In this document: in pieces, positions 26,162 to 34,496 of the stretch
How positions within the stretch are numbered: position 1 is the stretch's first letter
How the letters are laid out: every line of letters begins with the position of its first letter
DNA from: Planctomycetota bacterium
Lineage (GTDB): Bacteria; Planctomycetota; UBA1135; GCA-002686595
Assembly (NCBI GenBank): GCA_020638855.1
Contig: JACKHT010000014.1
Location: 1-64,000, forward strand
Reading direction: 5' to 3'
Length of the DNA stretch: 64,000 bases
The notes under the pieces: model-generated
Told to the model about the DNA's origin: nothing
The model's database searches: none
The model's input: the letters and a program-made list of their open reading frames with translations, nothing else
Translations under genes and position numbers: made by a program

Positions 26162-26305
26162 AAAGGCGCCCTAGCCCCGGGCCACATCGGCACGAGGGGC
26201 GGGTGCATGACCTATTGATAGCGGCCTGCAGCACAAAGGATCGAGGCGCTGGGCGGAGTTGGGTTCTGCTTGCTTCCGCACGTCCCCTGGGGCAAAGTGC
26301 CAAGC

Positions 26306-27637
26306 ATGCAGCATGGTGACCATCCGAAACTGAGCCGCCACTTCCCCGAGGCCTCGATCGACCGTTTGACCCGGCCGGTGTCCCAGTTCCTGCGGATTGA
26401 GGCCGCCAGCGGCGTGCTCTTGGCCCTGTGCGCCGTGGTGGCGCTTGTGGTCGCCAACTCCAGCCTGTTCCCGGCCTGGCAAGAATTCTGGCAGCGCGAT
26501 TTCACCATCGGCGGCGGAGCGTTGGTGCTCTCGTACCCCCGCTGGTACTGGGTCAACGACGCCTTGATGGCGATCTTCTTCTTTGTGGTGGGCCTCGAGA
26601 TCAAGCGCGAGCTGGTCGATGGACACTTGGCGGACCGCAGCAAGGTTCTGTTGCCCGTGGTCGCGGCCCTGGGTGGGGCGCTCGTTCCGGCGGGCCTGTT
26701 CTACCTGCTGCAACGGGGTACACCGGGGGTCCAGGGCTGGGCCATCCCGATGGCGACCGACATCGCTTTTGTGGTCGGCGCCCTAGCTTTGCTTGGCAAG
26801 CGCATCCCTCCGGCACTGAAGGTGCTGCTGCTCTCGCTGGCGATCGTCGACGACCTGTTGGCGGTCGGGGTGATCGCGTTCTTCTTCGCCGAGTCGATTT
26901 CTCCTTTGTGGCTGGGCGGATCGGTGACGGGCATCGTGCTGATCTTGATCTTGCAGCGGGTGGGGGTCCGCCGCGTTGGGGTGTACGTGCTGGTGGGCGT
27001 GGCCCTTTGGCTGTGTACGCTCAAGTCCGGCCTGCACCCCACCATCGCCGGGGTGATTTTGGGCCTGTTGACTCCCGCTCGCCCTTGGCTCTCGCGCGCG
27101 GCGGTCAGCCAACTGGTGACCGACGCGCAAACCGCTTTGGAAGAATCGGACCGCAATCAAAATGCCCCGACTGCGGTCTTGGACCCCTTGGCTTTGGGCG
27201 CCAAAGAGGCGATTTCCCCCTTGGAGCGGCTCGAACACAGCCTGCACCCCTACGTGGGTTTCTTGATCATGCCGATCTTTGCCTTGGCCAACTCCGGGGT
27301 ACCGATCAGCATGGAGCAACTCTCCCATCCGCTCTCGCTTTCGATCGCGGGTTCGCTGTTGGTTGGGAAGCCCTTGGGCATCTGCTTTGCGGCCTGGCTG
27401 GCCGTGCGTTTTGGAGGTTCAAGCCTGCCCAAGGGGGTGAATTGGAAGGCCATGCTCGGGGCTGGAGTCCTGTGCGGCACCGGTTTCACCATGTCGCTGT
27501 TCATCGCGTCGTTTTCCTTCGAAGGGCCGACCGTGGATGCGGCCCGAACGGGGGTTTTGTTGGGATCGGCCGCTAGTTTGGTTTTGGGCATGGCCCTCTT
27601 GGCTTGGACCCTCAAGCGACCGGCACCTGGGGCCTAG
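26306..27637 (+). CDS. nhaA: Na+/H+ antiporter NhaA
   Basis: A 443-residue inner-membrane antiporter expelling Na+ (or Li+) in exchange for protons. The ion-binding aspartates are conserved: D152 in ATDIAF (equivalent to E. coli D133) and D182-D183 in LAIVDDLLAVG (equivalent to D163-D164). FFFVVGLEIKREL and GTGFTMSLFIASF are family blocks. The cytoplasmic loop before the last spans carries an acidic stretch (ALEESDRNQNAP), and the protein is longer than the E. coli form (388). The start is uncertain between ATG 26306 and a TTG at 26270. The likely regulator NhaR is about 15 kb away. Confidence 0.95.
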   Translation: MQHGDHPKLSRHFPEASIDRLTRPVSQFLRIEAASGVLLALCAVVALVVANSSLFPAWQEFWQRDFTIGGGALVLSYPRWYWVNDALMAIFFFVVGLEIKRELVDGHLADRSKVLLPVVAALGGALVPAGLFYLLQRGTPGVQGWAIPMATDIAFVVGALALLGKRIPPALKVLLLSLAIVDDLLAVGVIAFFFAESISPLWLGGSVTGIVLILILQRVGVRRVGVYVLVGVALWLCTLKSGLHPTIAGVILGLLTPARPWLSRAAVSQLVTDAQTALEESDRNQNAPTAVLDPLALGAKEAISPLERLEHSLHPYVGFLIMPIFALANSGVPISMEQLSHPLSLSIAGSLLVGKPLGICFAAWLAVRFGGSSLPKGVNWKAMLGAGVLCGTGFTMSLFIASFSFEGPTVDAARTGVLLGSAASLVLGMALLAWTLKRPAPGA

Positions 27638-27838
27638 AACCCCAACGGGGATCGCAGCCACCAGCACCGTAGGGGCACAATCCTCGACTTGTGGACGGCA
27701 AAGCCGGACGGTGGAGCGCTCCGGACCCCCAACCGTCTAGGATGGCTGCGTCGCGTGGGCCCCGTAGCCGGCCTGGAAATGGCCTGACCCGGGAACCTTC
27801 GGCGCCTGTTTGGCTCCAAGGGAGTACCTAGGAACACC

Positions 27839-29263
27839 ATGATTGCTTTGACTGCCTCACCGCGGGCCTTGTTGCCCCTGGCGCTGCTTGTGGCCGCCTG
27901 TTCGGCGACCCAAGGAGTTCCGAAACCCTCTCCCCATCGAGCGGCGCCCGAGCGGCGTGTGGAGACCCCGACGCCGGCTCCAAGTCCCGTCGAGCACCCG
28001 GTGGGTACCCCCTGGACGCTCGACCAAGTCCTCGACCGGATCTCGCGGGAAAACCCGAGCCTGGCCCAGGCCGAGGCGCTGCTGCGCGAGGCCCAAGCGG
28101 GCGTGACGATGGGCCAAGCCGGGTTCTGGCCCGAGCTGTCGTTGGGTTTGGACTACGGGGCGAGCACCAACCCGGCCCAGGCCTTTGCCCTGCGTCTCAA
28201 CCAAGATCGCGTGGACTTGGGCAATGGGTTGGCCCCCAACTTGGAAGGGACCGACAACTGGCGCAAGGAAGTGCGCGTGGATTGGGTCCTGTGGGACCCG
28301 ACGCGCTCGGCTCAACTGCGAGCCGCGGAGGCATGGGAACGCAGCGCCCGCGCGGATTCGTCGGCATCCGAGCACCGTCTGCGTTTGGCCGGTGTGCAAG
28401 GTTGGTTCCAGCTGAAGGCCGCGGTGGCCATGCAAGAGGTTCTGGCGGACTCGATCGGCGTGGTCCAGGAGCGCTTGACCCAAACCAGCAAACGCCAAGC
28501 CGAAGGTGCCGCGCTCAAAGCCGATGTGCTGCGGCTGGAAGTTCGCTTGGCCCAAGCTCGACAGGAATCGGCGGATGCGGAACTCATGGTCCACACCACC
28601 CGCTCGGCGCTCAATCGATTGATGGCGCGCCCTCCGGCCGCCGAACTCCCCACGGCGGAAGCGCCCGACACCGCTTGGTTGCGAACCCCGCTCTCCGAAA
28701 ACCCCGCCGAGCTGATCGCCCAAGCTTTGGCCTCGCGCCCCGACCTACGCGCAGCGCAGGAGCGGCTGCGCAGCCTGGAGTTCCGCGCCCAAGCCGCGCG
28801 CAAAGCAGGAGGAGCGCAGGTCGTTGCCTTTGGTGCCTATGACGTCGATGGGCACGATCTAGGGTTCGACACCGATCTGGATTCGACTTCGGTCGGGATT
28901 GGTGTCCGCCTGCCGCTGTCCAAGCGCACCGCAGCCCGCCGCGAAGCCGGTCAGGCCCAGGCGGATGCGGCTCGAGCGGGTCTCCAAAGCCTGGCGCAAT
29001 CGATCGAAAGCCAAGTCAGCGATGCCCACCAAGCCCTGCGCGTCGCGCGGCAGCAATTGGAATTGGCCAGCTCCGCCATCGCGACCGCCGAAGAGGCCTA
29101 TCGCATCGTGGCAGAATCGCAGGATGCCGGGGGCGCAACCGTCACCGACGTACTCGAAGCCGAATTGGCCCGCCGCAAGGCGCGGGTCTCGCAAGTCACC
29201 TCCCAATTCCGAGTGCAAATCGCCCTTGCCAACCTAGCCCAGGCTGTGGGAATCCTTCGATGA
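27839..29263 (+). CDS. TolC-family outer membrane factor (RND efflux system 2)
   Basis: A 474-residue outer-membrane efflux lipoprotein. Signal and lipobox are ALLPLALLVAAC (Cys at residue 21), followed by a Pro-rich linker and the two repeated helical hairpins of TolC-like channels (ENPSLAQAEALLREAQAGVTM and ASRPDLRAAQERLRSLEFR begin the two halves). It opens the second efflux operon on the plus strand, with the adaptor overlapping its stop by four bases (ATGA). Gene order here is channel-adaptor-pump, the reverse of system 1. Substrate unknown. Confidence 0.9.
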   Translation: MIALTASPRALLPLALLVAACSATQGVPKPSPHRAAPERRVETPTPAPSPVEHPVGTPWTLDQVLDRISRENPSLAQAEALLREAQAGVTMGQAGFWPELSLGLDYGASTNPAQAFALRLNQDRVDLGNGLAPNLEGTDNWRKEVRVDWVLWDPTRSAQLRAAEAWERSARADSSASEHRLRLAGVQGWFQLKAAVAMQEVLADSIGVVQERLTQTSKRQAEGAALKADVLRLEVRLAQARQESADAELMVHTTRSALNRLMARPPAAELPTAEAPDTAWLRTPLSENPAELIAQALASRPDLRAAQERLRSLEFRAQAARKAGGAQVVAFGAYDVDGHDLGFDTDLDSTSVGIGVRLPLSKRTAARREAGQAQADAARAGLQSLAQSIESQVSDAHQALRVARQQLELASSAIATAEEAYRIVAESQDAGGATVTDVLEAELARRKARVSQVTSQFRVQIALANLAQAVGILR

Positions 29264-30309
29264 AAACACAACTACGACGCGCAGGCATTCTGCTGCTGTT
29301 TGGGCTCTTGGTGTTGGCCCTGCTCAAGTTCCAAGGCAAGATCTTCCGGGGTGAGCACCCCATCCATGCTGTGCCCGAGTTACCGATCCTCCCCGAAGGT
29401 GCTCAAACGACCGTGGCACGCAACCAGGTGCTGCCCGAATCCCGGGTCTATCCGGGCTTTGTGGAAGCAGTGGACGCGGCCCAAATTTCTAGCCGCGTGA
29501 TGGCCACGGTGCTCGAAGTTCGAGCGCGCGAAGGCGACTCGGTGGAAGTCGGGACTGCGCTGGTGGTGCTCGACGACAAGGCGGCTCGCAACCGACTCGC
29601 TCAAGCCCAAGCCAACCTGCAAACCGCCGATGCCCAAGCCTTGCAGGCCAAACTTGCCTTCGAACGCGCCCAACGACTCCGCGAAGCCGAAGCCGTCACC
29701 GTCCAGGAGTGGGAGAGCGCACGGGCCAACGCCGACGCGACCAAAGCCATGCGCGACCAGGCCAGCGATGCGGTCGCCGAAGCGGAAACAGCCCTCGATT
29801 GGTACACGCTTCGGGCTCCTTTCGCAGGGGAAGTCTTGCGCCGCGATGTGGATCCCGGGGACCTGGCCAGCCCTGGCCTTCCGCTTCTACAGGTGTACCA
29901 AAAGGACCACCTGCGCTTTGCCGTCGCCGTGCCCGAGGGCTTGGTCGCGCAGCTTGAGGTGGGCCAAGCACTCGACCTGACCTTTCCCAAGGGCTCCATC
30001 GTTGCCAAACTCACCCGCATCCTGCCCTCTGCGGATCCCCGCACCGGGACGGTAACGCTGCACCTGAGCCTCGCGCCCAATGCCGATCTGTTGCCCGGAG
30101 TGCTGGGACGCCTGCAAGTGGCGGTTGGCGAACGCAAGACGCTGGTACTCCCGGTTGCGGCGGTGAGCCACGTGGGTCAGATCGAGCGGGTCCAAGTCGT
30201 GCGTGAGGGACACCTCGTGCCGGTGACCATACGGAGCGGCAAACGCCACAACGGGCTCATCGAAATCCTGTCCGGCTTGACCGATGGCGAAGAGGTTTGG
30301 ATCCCGTGA
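29260..30309 (+). CDS. RND efflux periplasmic adaptor (system 2)
   Basis: A 349-residue membrane-fusion protein. Its N-terminal anchor is AGILLLFGLLVLALLKF. The lipoyl half-motif VDAAQISSRVMATVLEVRAREGDSVEVG is followed by a helical hairpin (about residues 105-185), the second half-motif WYTLRAPFAGEVLRRDVDPG, a beta-barrel, and a terminal membrane-proximal domain. It is shorter than the system 1 adaptor. The start ATG overlaps the outer membrane factor stop, and its own stop overlaps the pump start, so all three products of the operon are translationally coupled. Confidence 0.92.
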   Translation: MKTQLRRAGILLLFGLLVLALLKFQGKIFRGEHPIHAVPELPILPEGAQTTVARNQVLPESRVYPGFVEAVDAAQISSRVMATVLEVRAREGDSVEVGTALVVLDDKAARNRLAQAQANLQTADAQALQAKLAFERAQRLREAEAVTVQEWESARANADATKAMRDQASDAVAEAETALDWYTLRAPFAGEVLRRDVDPGDLASPGLPLLQVYQKDHLRFAVAVPEGLVAQLEVGQALDLTFPKGSIVAKLTRILPSADPRTGTVTLHLSLAPNADLLPGVLGRLQVAVGERKTLVLPVAAVSHVGQIERVQVVREGHLVPVTIRSGKRHNGLIEILSGLTDGEEVWIP

Positions 30310-33300
30310 GAAAACCCCACAAAGCCGAAGACGCCAACCTGTCGTTTTCGACGCGGATTGTCAGCGCGTTCCTGAACAGCAACTTTTCCGCGCTCCTGAT
30401 CCTCTTGTGCGTGGCCATGGGCGCGGTGGCGTTGCTCGTGACCCCGCGCGAAGAAGACCCCCAGGTCGTCGTCCCCTTCATCGACATCTTCGTCGAGACG
30501 CCGGGTGTATCGGCGCAAGAGACCAAACTCCTCGCCGCCGAACCACTCGAGCGACTCCTGCTGGAGATCCCTGGGGTGGAGCACGTGTACTCGACCTCAT
30601 GGCCCGATCGCGCGCTGGTGACGGTGCGCTTCCACGTGGGTGAGGATCGCGAGAAGGCGCTGGTCAACGTTCACAACCAACTGCGCTCGAACGAGGATCG
30701 GGTGCCTCCCCAGGTCTTGCACTGGATCATCAAGCCCGTGGAGATTGACGAGGTACCGATTCTGGCGCTGACCCTGTACTCGCAAGAGCGGGGTGACGAC
30801 ACCTTGGTGCGCTACGCCGACGAACTCGCCGCGCGCATGCAGGAAGTGCCCGATGTGGCCCGAGTCCAGGTCCACGGGGGCGAGCGCCGCCAAATCCGCA
30901 TCCAGCTCGATCCGGGCCGGCTCCGCGCCCGCAACCTGGCTGCCGTCGATGTGATGGAAGCCCTGGGCGCGGCCAACGCCAACGCGCGCAGCGGATACTT
31001 GGAGGGCCCCGATGCCGTCCAAGTCGTCGAGGTGGGTCCCTTCCTCGAGACCACCGACGACGTGCGCTCGCTGGTTGTGGCCGTGGTCGAGGGCCAGCCC
31101 ATCTTCCTGCGCGATGTGGCGACAATCCTGGATGGTGCGGCCGAGCCCACCAGCTACACGCGGGTGCTCTTCGGACCCTCCGCGATGGCGGTCCCCATGG
31201 GCGACCCGGTAGAAGCCAGCGACATCGACGGCAACTTCCGCTCGGCGGTCACGATTTCGCTCGCCAAACGCAAAGGAACCAATGCGGTGGCGGTGGCCGA
31301 AGCGGCGCTCAAGCACTTCGAAACCCTGCACCAGGAGCTGCGTCCCGAAGGCGTGCGCTACGTGGTGACCCGTGACTACGGGGAAACGGCCAACGAAAAG
31401 GTCAACGAGCTGGTCGGGCACCTTTTGATTGCGGTGGGCACCATCGTGGTCCTCGTGGGCGCGAGTTTGGGTTGGCGGAGTGCCTTCGTGGTCGCGCTGG
31501 CTGTGCCCTTGACCTTGGCGGTCACGCTCTTTGCGGACTTGTTGGTGGGCTACACCATCAACCGGGTGACGTTGTTCGCGCTGATCCTGAGCCTGGGCCT
31601 CATCGTCGACGACCCGATTGTGGATGTGGAGAACATCCACCGTCACCTGTCGATCGGCAAGCTCCCTCCCAAGCGCGCCACCCTGCGCGCCGTGGACGAG
31701 GTCCGGCCCCCGGTCATCCTGGCCACGCTGGCCGTGATGATGTCGTTCCTGCCCATGTTCTTCGTATCGGGCATGATGGGTCCATACATGCGGCCCATGC
31801 CGTTCAACGTGCCCGTGGCGATGTTCCTGTCGCTGGTGGTGGCGTTCACGGTTACGCCTTGGGCAACGTACCACCTGCTCAAGAATCACACCAAACCGGG
31901 GACGCACGCAGATGAAGACAAGATCGAAGGACGCTTCCTCCAGGGCTATGCCCGCGTGGCGGGGTTCTTCCTCAAGAGTCGGATGCGGACCTATGCCCTG
32001 CTGGGGGCGGTGACGCTGGCGTTCTTCGGATCGGTGGCCATGGCTGCTTTCGGGATGGTGCCTCTCAAAATGTTGCCCTTTGACAACAAGAGCGAGTTCC
32101 AGGTGTTGGTCAACGGGCCCGAGGGCATGCCACTCGAGGTCACAGATCGCGCCGTGGCCGACTTGGCGCGGGAGCTGGCCAAGGTGGACGTGGTGACCGA
32201 CATCACCACCTACGTTGGCGAGCCTTCCCCCCATGACTTCAACGGCATGGTGCGCCACTACTTCCTGCGCCATGGCAGCAACCTGGGCGATCTGCGGGTG
32301 AATCTGATGCCCCGGCACGAACGCGCCGAGCAAACCCACGCGATCGCCCTGGCGGTACGTCCCGCGTTGGAGGCCATCGCGGCCAAGCACGGCGTCCGCA
32401 TGGCGATTGTCGAGCCCCCCCCGGGGCCGCCGGTGCTGGCGGGTGTGGTGGCCGAAGTCTACGGCCCCCTCGACGGAGACCCCATGGGGCTGGCAGCCGT
32501 CGTCGACGACGTGGCCCAACGCTTCGAAGACTTGCCGTTCCTGCGGGACGTGGATACCTACATGGAGTCGCGCAGGACCAAACGCAGCTTCCTCGTGGAT
32601 CGCCAGAGGGCTGCACTGCGAGGGGTGGCCCCCGAGGACGTGGTACGGACCCTATCGCTGGCCCTCTCGGGTCAGCAGGCCGAGGTGTTGCACACACCCG
32701 GAGAGCGTCTGCCGCTTCCGATTCGCCTAGAACTGGCCAGGGCGGACCGTTCGGTCGAGCAGGACCTGCTGGGGCTGTTTGTCAAGAGTCGCTCGGGGGA
32801 GCAGGTGCTCTTGTCCGATGTGGTCGAAACCTCATCACGACAGGAGGAACCCGCGCTCTATCGAAAAGATTTGCGCGATGTCCAATACGTGACCGGCGAA
32901 GCCGTGGGCAAGAGCCCCGTCGACGCGGTGTTTGCCTTGCAGGCCGGTCTCAAGGACCGCCCCTTGCCCGAGGGCTACCGCATCGATTTTGCGGGCGAAG
33001 GCGAATGGCAAGTCACCCTCGATGTGTTCATCGACATGGGGATCGCCTTCGCGGCCGCCCTGCTCGGTATCTACATTCTCTTGGTGGCCCAAACCGGCTC
33101 GTTCCTGTTGTCGGGTTTGATGATGCTGGCGATTCCGCTCACCATGATCGGCGTCTTCCCGGGCTTCTGGTTGCTCAACAAGCTGATGGGTGGCACGGTG
33201 GGAGCCTACGAAGATCCCATCTTCTTCACCGCAACTGGCATGATCGGATTGATCGCCCTAGCGGGGATCGTGGTGCGCAACTCGATCATTTTGATCGACT

Positions 33301-33605
33301 TCATCGAGCAAAAGATCGCCCGCGGTATGCCCATCCACGAGGCTTGCGTGTTGGCCGGAGCCGTCCGCCTGCGTCCGATCCTTTTGACGGCCGCTGCCGC
33401 CGTGATGGGCGCCTGGGTGATTGTGTTCGACCCGATTTTCTCGGGGCTGGCTTGGTCGTTCGTGTTCGGAATCGTGGCAAGCACGTTCTTCACCCTCCTG
33501 GTGGTTCCTGCGGCGTACATGCTGGTCAAGGGCAACGTCCAACCCAAGCCCGATCCGGACGAGGAATGGTTGAAGGTCCATGGCCAAGCCGCTCAGCATC
33601 GCTAG
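30306..33605 (+). CDS. RND efflux pump, inner-membrane permease (system 2)
   Basis: A 1099-residue RND permease. Its span-4 proton-relay pair is in GLIVDDPIVDVENI, with a Pro after the Asp pair instead of the usual Ala. The matching second-half segment is GLIALAGIVVRNSIILIDF. The large periplasmic loops begin TPREEDPQVVVPFIDIFVETPG, a variant typical of the MdtB/Nol-like uncharacterised branch. The likely start is the GTG at 30306, overlapping the adaptor stop (GTGA) and preceded by AGAGG ten bases upstream; a TTG nine bases earlier is also in frame. It belongs to a different RND branch from the system 1 pump, so the two systems are not a recent duplication. Substrate unknown. Confidence 0.92.
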   Translation: MRKPHKAEDANLSFSTRIVSAFLNSNFSALLILLCVAMGAVALLVTPREEDPQVVVPFIDIFVETPGVSAQETKLLAAEPLERLLLEIPGVEHVYSTSWPDRALVTVRFHVGEDREKALVNVHNQLRSNEDRVPPQVLHWIIKPVEIDEVPILALTLYSQERGDDTLVRYADELAARMQEVPDVARVQVHGGERRQIRIQLDPGRLRARNLAAVDVMEALGAANANARSGYLEGPDAVQVVEVGPFLETTDDVRSLVVAVVEGQPIFLRDVATILDGAAEPTSYTRVLFGPSAMAVPMGDPVEASDIDGNFRSAVTISLAKRKGTNAVAVAEAALKHFETLHQELRPEGVRYVVTRDYGETANEKVNELVGHLLIAVGTIVVLVGASLGWRSAFVVALAVPLTLAVTLFADLLVGYTINRVTLFALILSLGLIVDDPIVDVENIHRHLSIGKLPPKRATLRAVDEVRPPVILATLAVMMSFLPMFFVSGMMGPYMRPMPFNVPVAMFLSLVVAFTVTPWATYHLLKNHTKPGTHADEDKIEGRFLQGYARVAGFFLKSRMRTYALLGAVTLAFFGSVAMAAFGMVPLKMLPFDNKSEFQVLVNGPEGMPLEVTDRAVADLARELAKVDVVTDITTYVGEPSPHDFNGMVRHYFLRHGSNLGDLRVNLMPRHERAEQTHAIALAVRPALEAIAAKHGVRMAIVEPPPGPPVLAGVVAEVYGPLDGDPMGLAAVVDDVAQRFEDLPFLRDVDTYMESRRTKRSFLVDRQRAALRGVAPEDVVRTLSLALSGQQAEVLHTPGERLPLPIRLELARADRSVEQDLLGLFVKSRSGEQVLLSDVVETSSRQEEPALYRKDLRDVQYVTGEAVGKSPVDAVFALQAGLKDRPLPEGYRIDFAGEGEWQVTLDVFIDMGIAFAAALLGIYILLVAQTGSFLLSGLMMLAIPLTMIGVFPGFWLLNKLMGGTVGAYEDPIFFTATGMIGLIALAGIVVRNSIILIDFIEQKIARGMPIHEACVLAGAVRLRPILLTAAAAVMGAWVIVFDPIFSGLAWSFVFGIVASTFFTLLVVPAAYMLVKGNVQPKPDPDEEWLKVHGQAAQHR

Positions 33606-33714
33606 CAGAAGCCCCGGGCGCCATGCCCCCGAGCCCGTAGCCAAAAGGCCAACGTCCTAGCGCGGCGCACAAGCCCGTACCGCGTGTTCCAACTTCTTCG
33701 ACACCCTGGCCCCC

Positions 33715-34326
33715 ATGCATCCCATGCCCCACCACGTATCCCCCGTCAAGCCTTGGGACCGCACATTGCGCACGGGCCTCTTGGCCGGCGCTCTGCTCTC
33801 CTTCGGCACCAGCTGCAACCGTAGCGCAACGAAGACGACGGCCCCCCTCGCCCCTATTCCACTGGAGGCAGCCAAGGAGCTGTCTGCAACGTTGGGCTCC
33901 ACCCTGCTGGGGGAACTTCAGCGCGCCATAGCAGACCATGGTCCCGCCCAAGCCGTTGCCGTGTGTGCCGATCGGGCCCCAGGGATTGCGAAAGAGCTTT
34001 CGCAAGGCGCCTACACGATCCGCCGCATCGGAACACGAGTACGCAACCAAGGCCAAAACACGCCCACGCAGGGCGAGCGGGCCATCCTTGGTCAATTGAG
34101 CACAAGCGCGCCCAGCTTCCAGGGCGAAGTCGACGGGCGTCCGGTGGTCATGCAGGCCATCTTCCTTGCGGCTCCGCTGTGCTTGACGTGCCACGGCACC
34201 AACGAACAAATCCCCGAAGCGGTGCGCACCCAGTTGGCAGAGCGGTACCCCAACGACGAAGCCACAGGCTACGCGCTCGGTGACCTCCGTGGGGCCTTTG
34301 TGGTGGAGCGCAAGCCTGCCCACTAG
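33715..34326 (+). CDS. DUF3365 (Tll0287-like) haem-binding lipoprotein
   Basis: A 203-residue exported protein. Its signal is TGLLAGALLSFGTSC with a lipobox Cys at residue 34. The DUF3365/Tll0287-like domain follows (LGSTLLGELQRAIADHGPAQ, AVCADRAPGIAKELS, RRIGTRVRNQGQNTPTQGER). It has one covalent c-type haem site, CLTCHG, near residue 160. Proteins of this family act as small periplasmic haem sensors or electron carriers, often beside kinases or cytochromes. Here it follows the RND pump after 109 bases and is convergent with the carboxypeptidase-regulatory gene, so its electron partner is not evident. Confidence 0.85.
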   Translation: MHPMPHHVSPVKPWDRTLRTGLLAGALLSFGTSCNRSATKTTAPLAPIPLEAAKELSATLGSTLLGELQRAIADHGPAQAVAVCADRAPGIAKELSQGAYTIRRIGTRVRNQGQNTPTQGERAILGQLSTSAPSFQGEVDGRPVVMQAIFLAAPLCLTCHGTNEQIPEAVRTQLAERYPNDEATGYALGDLRGAFVVERKPAH

Positions 34327-34496
34327 CTTGGAGTTGGGCCCCACTCTTAGCGGAGCGACCCAACCGGACCCCGCAAGGATGGTTGGCACGCAAAGGGATC
34401 CCGATGCGCAGTGCCAAGCACCATGGGCAACTCCGCGGACAGCATAGAAGCAGATCGGTCTGGCGCATCGCAGGAATCCAACAGGCAGTGCCCATG

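Noticed and set aside
30597..32519. Long minus-strand frame antisense to the RND system 2 pump
   Set aside because: His/Arg-rich nonsense translation and a fully supported gene on the other strand.
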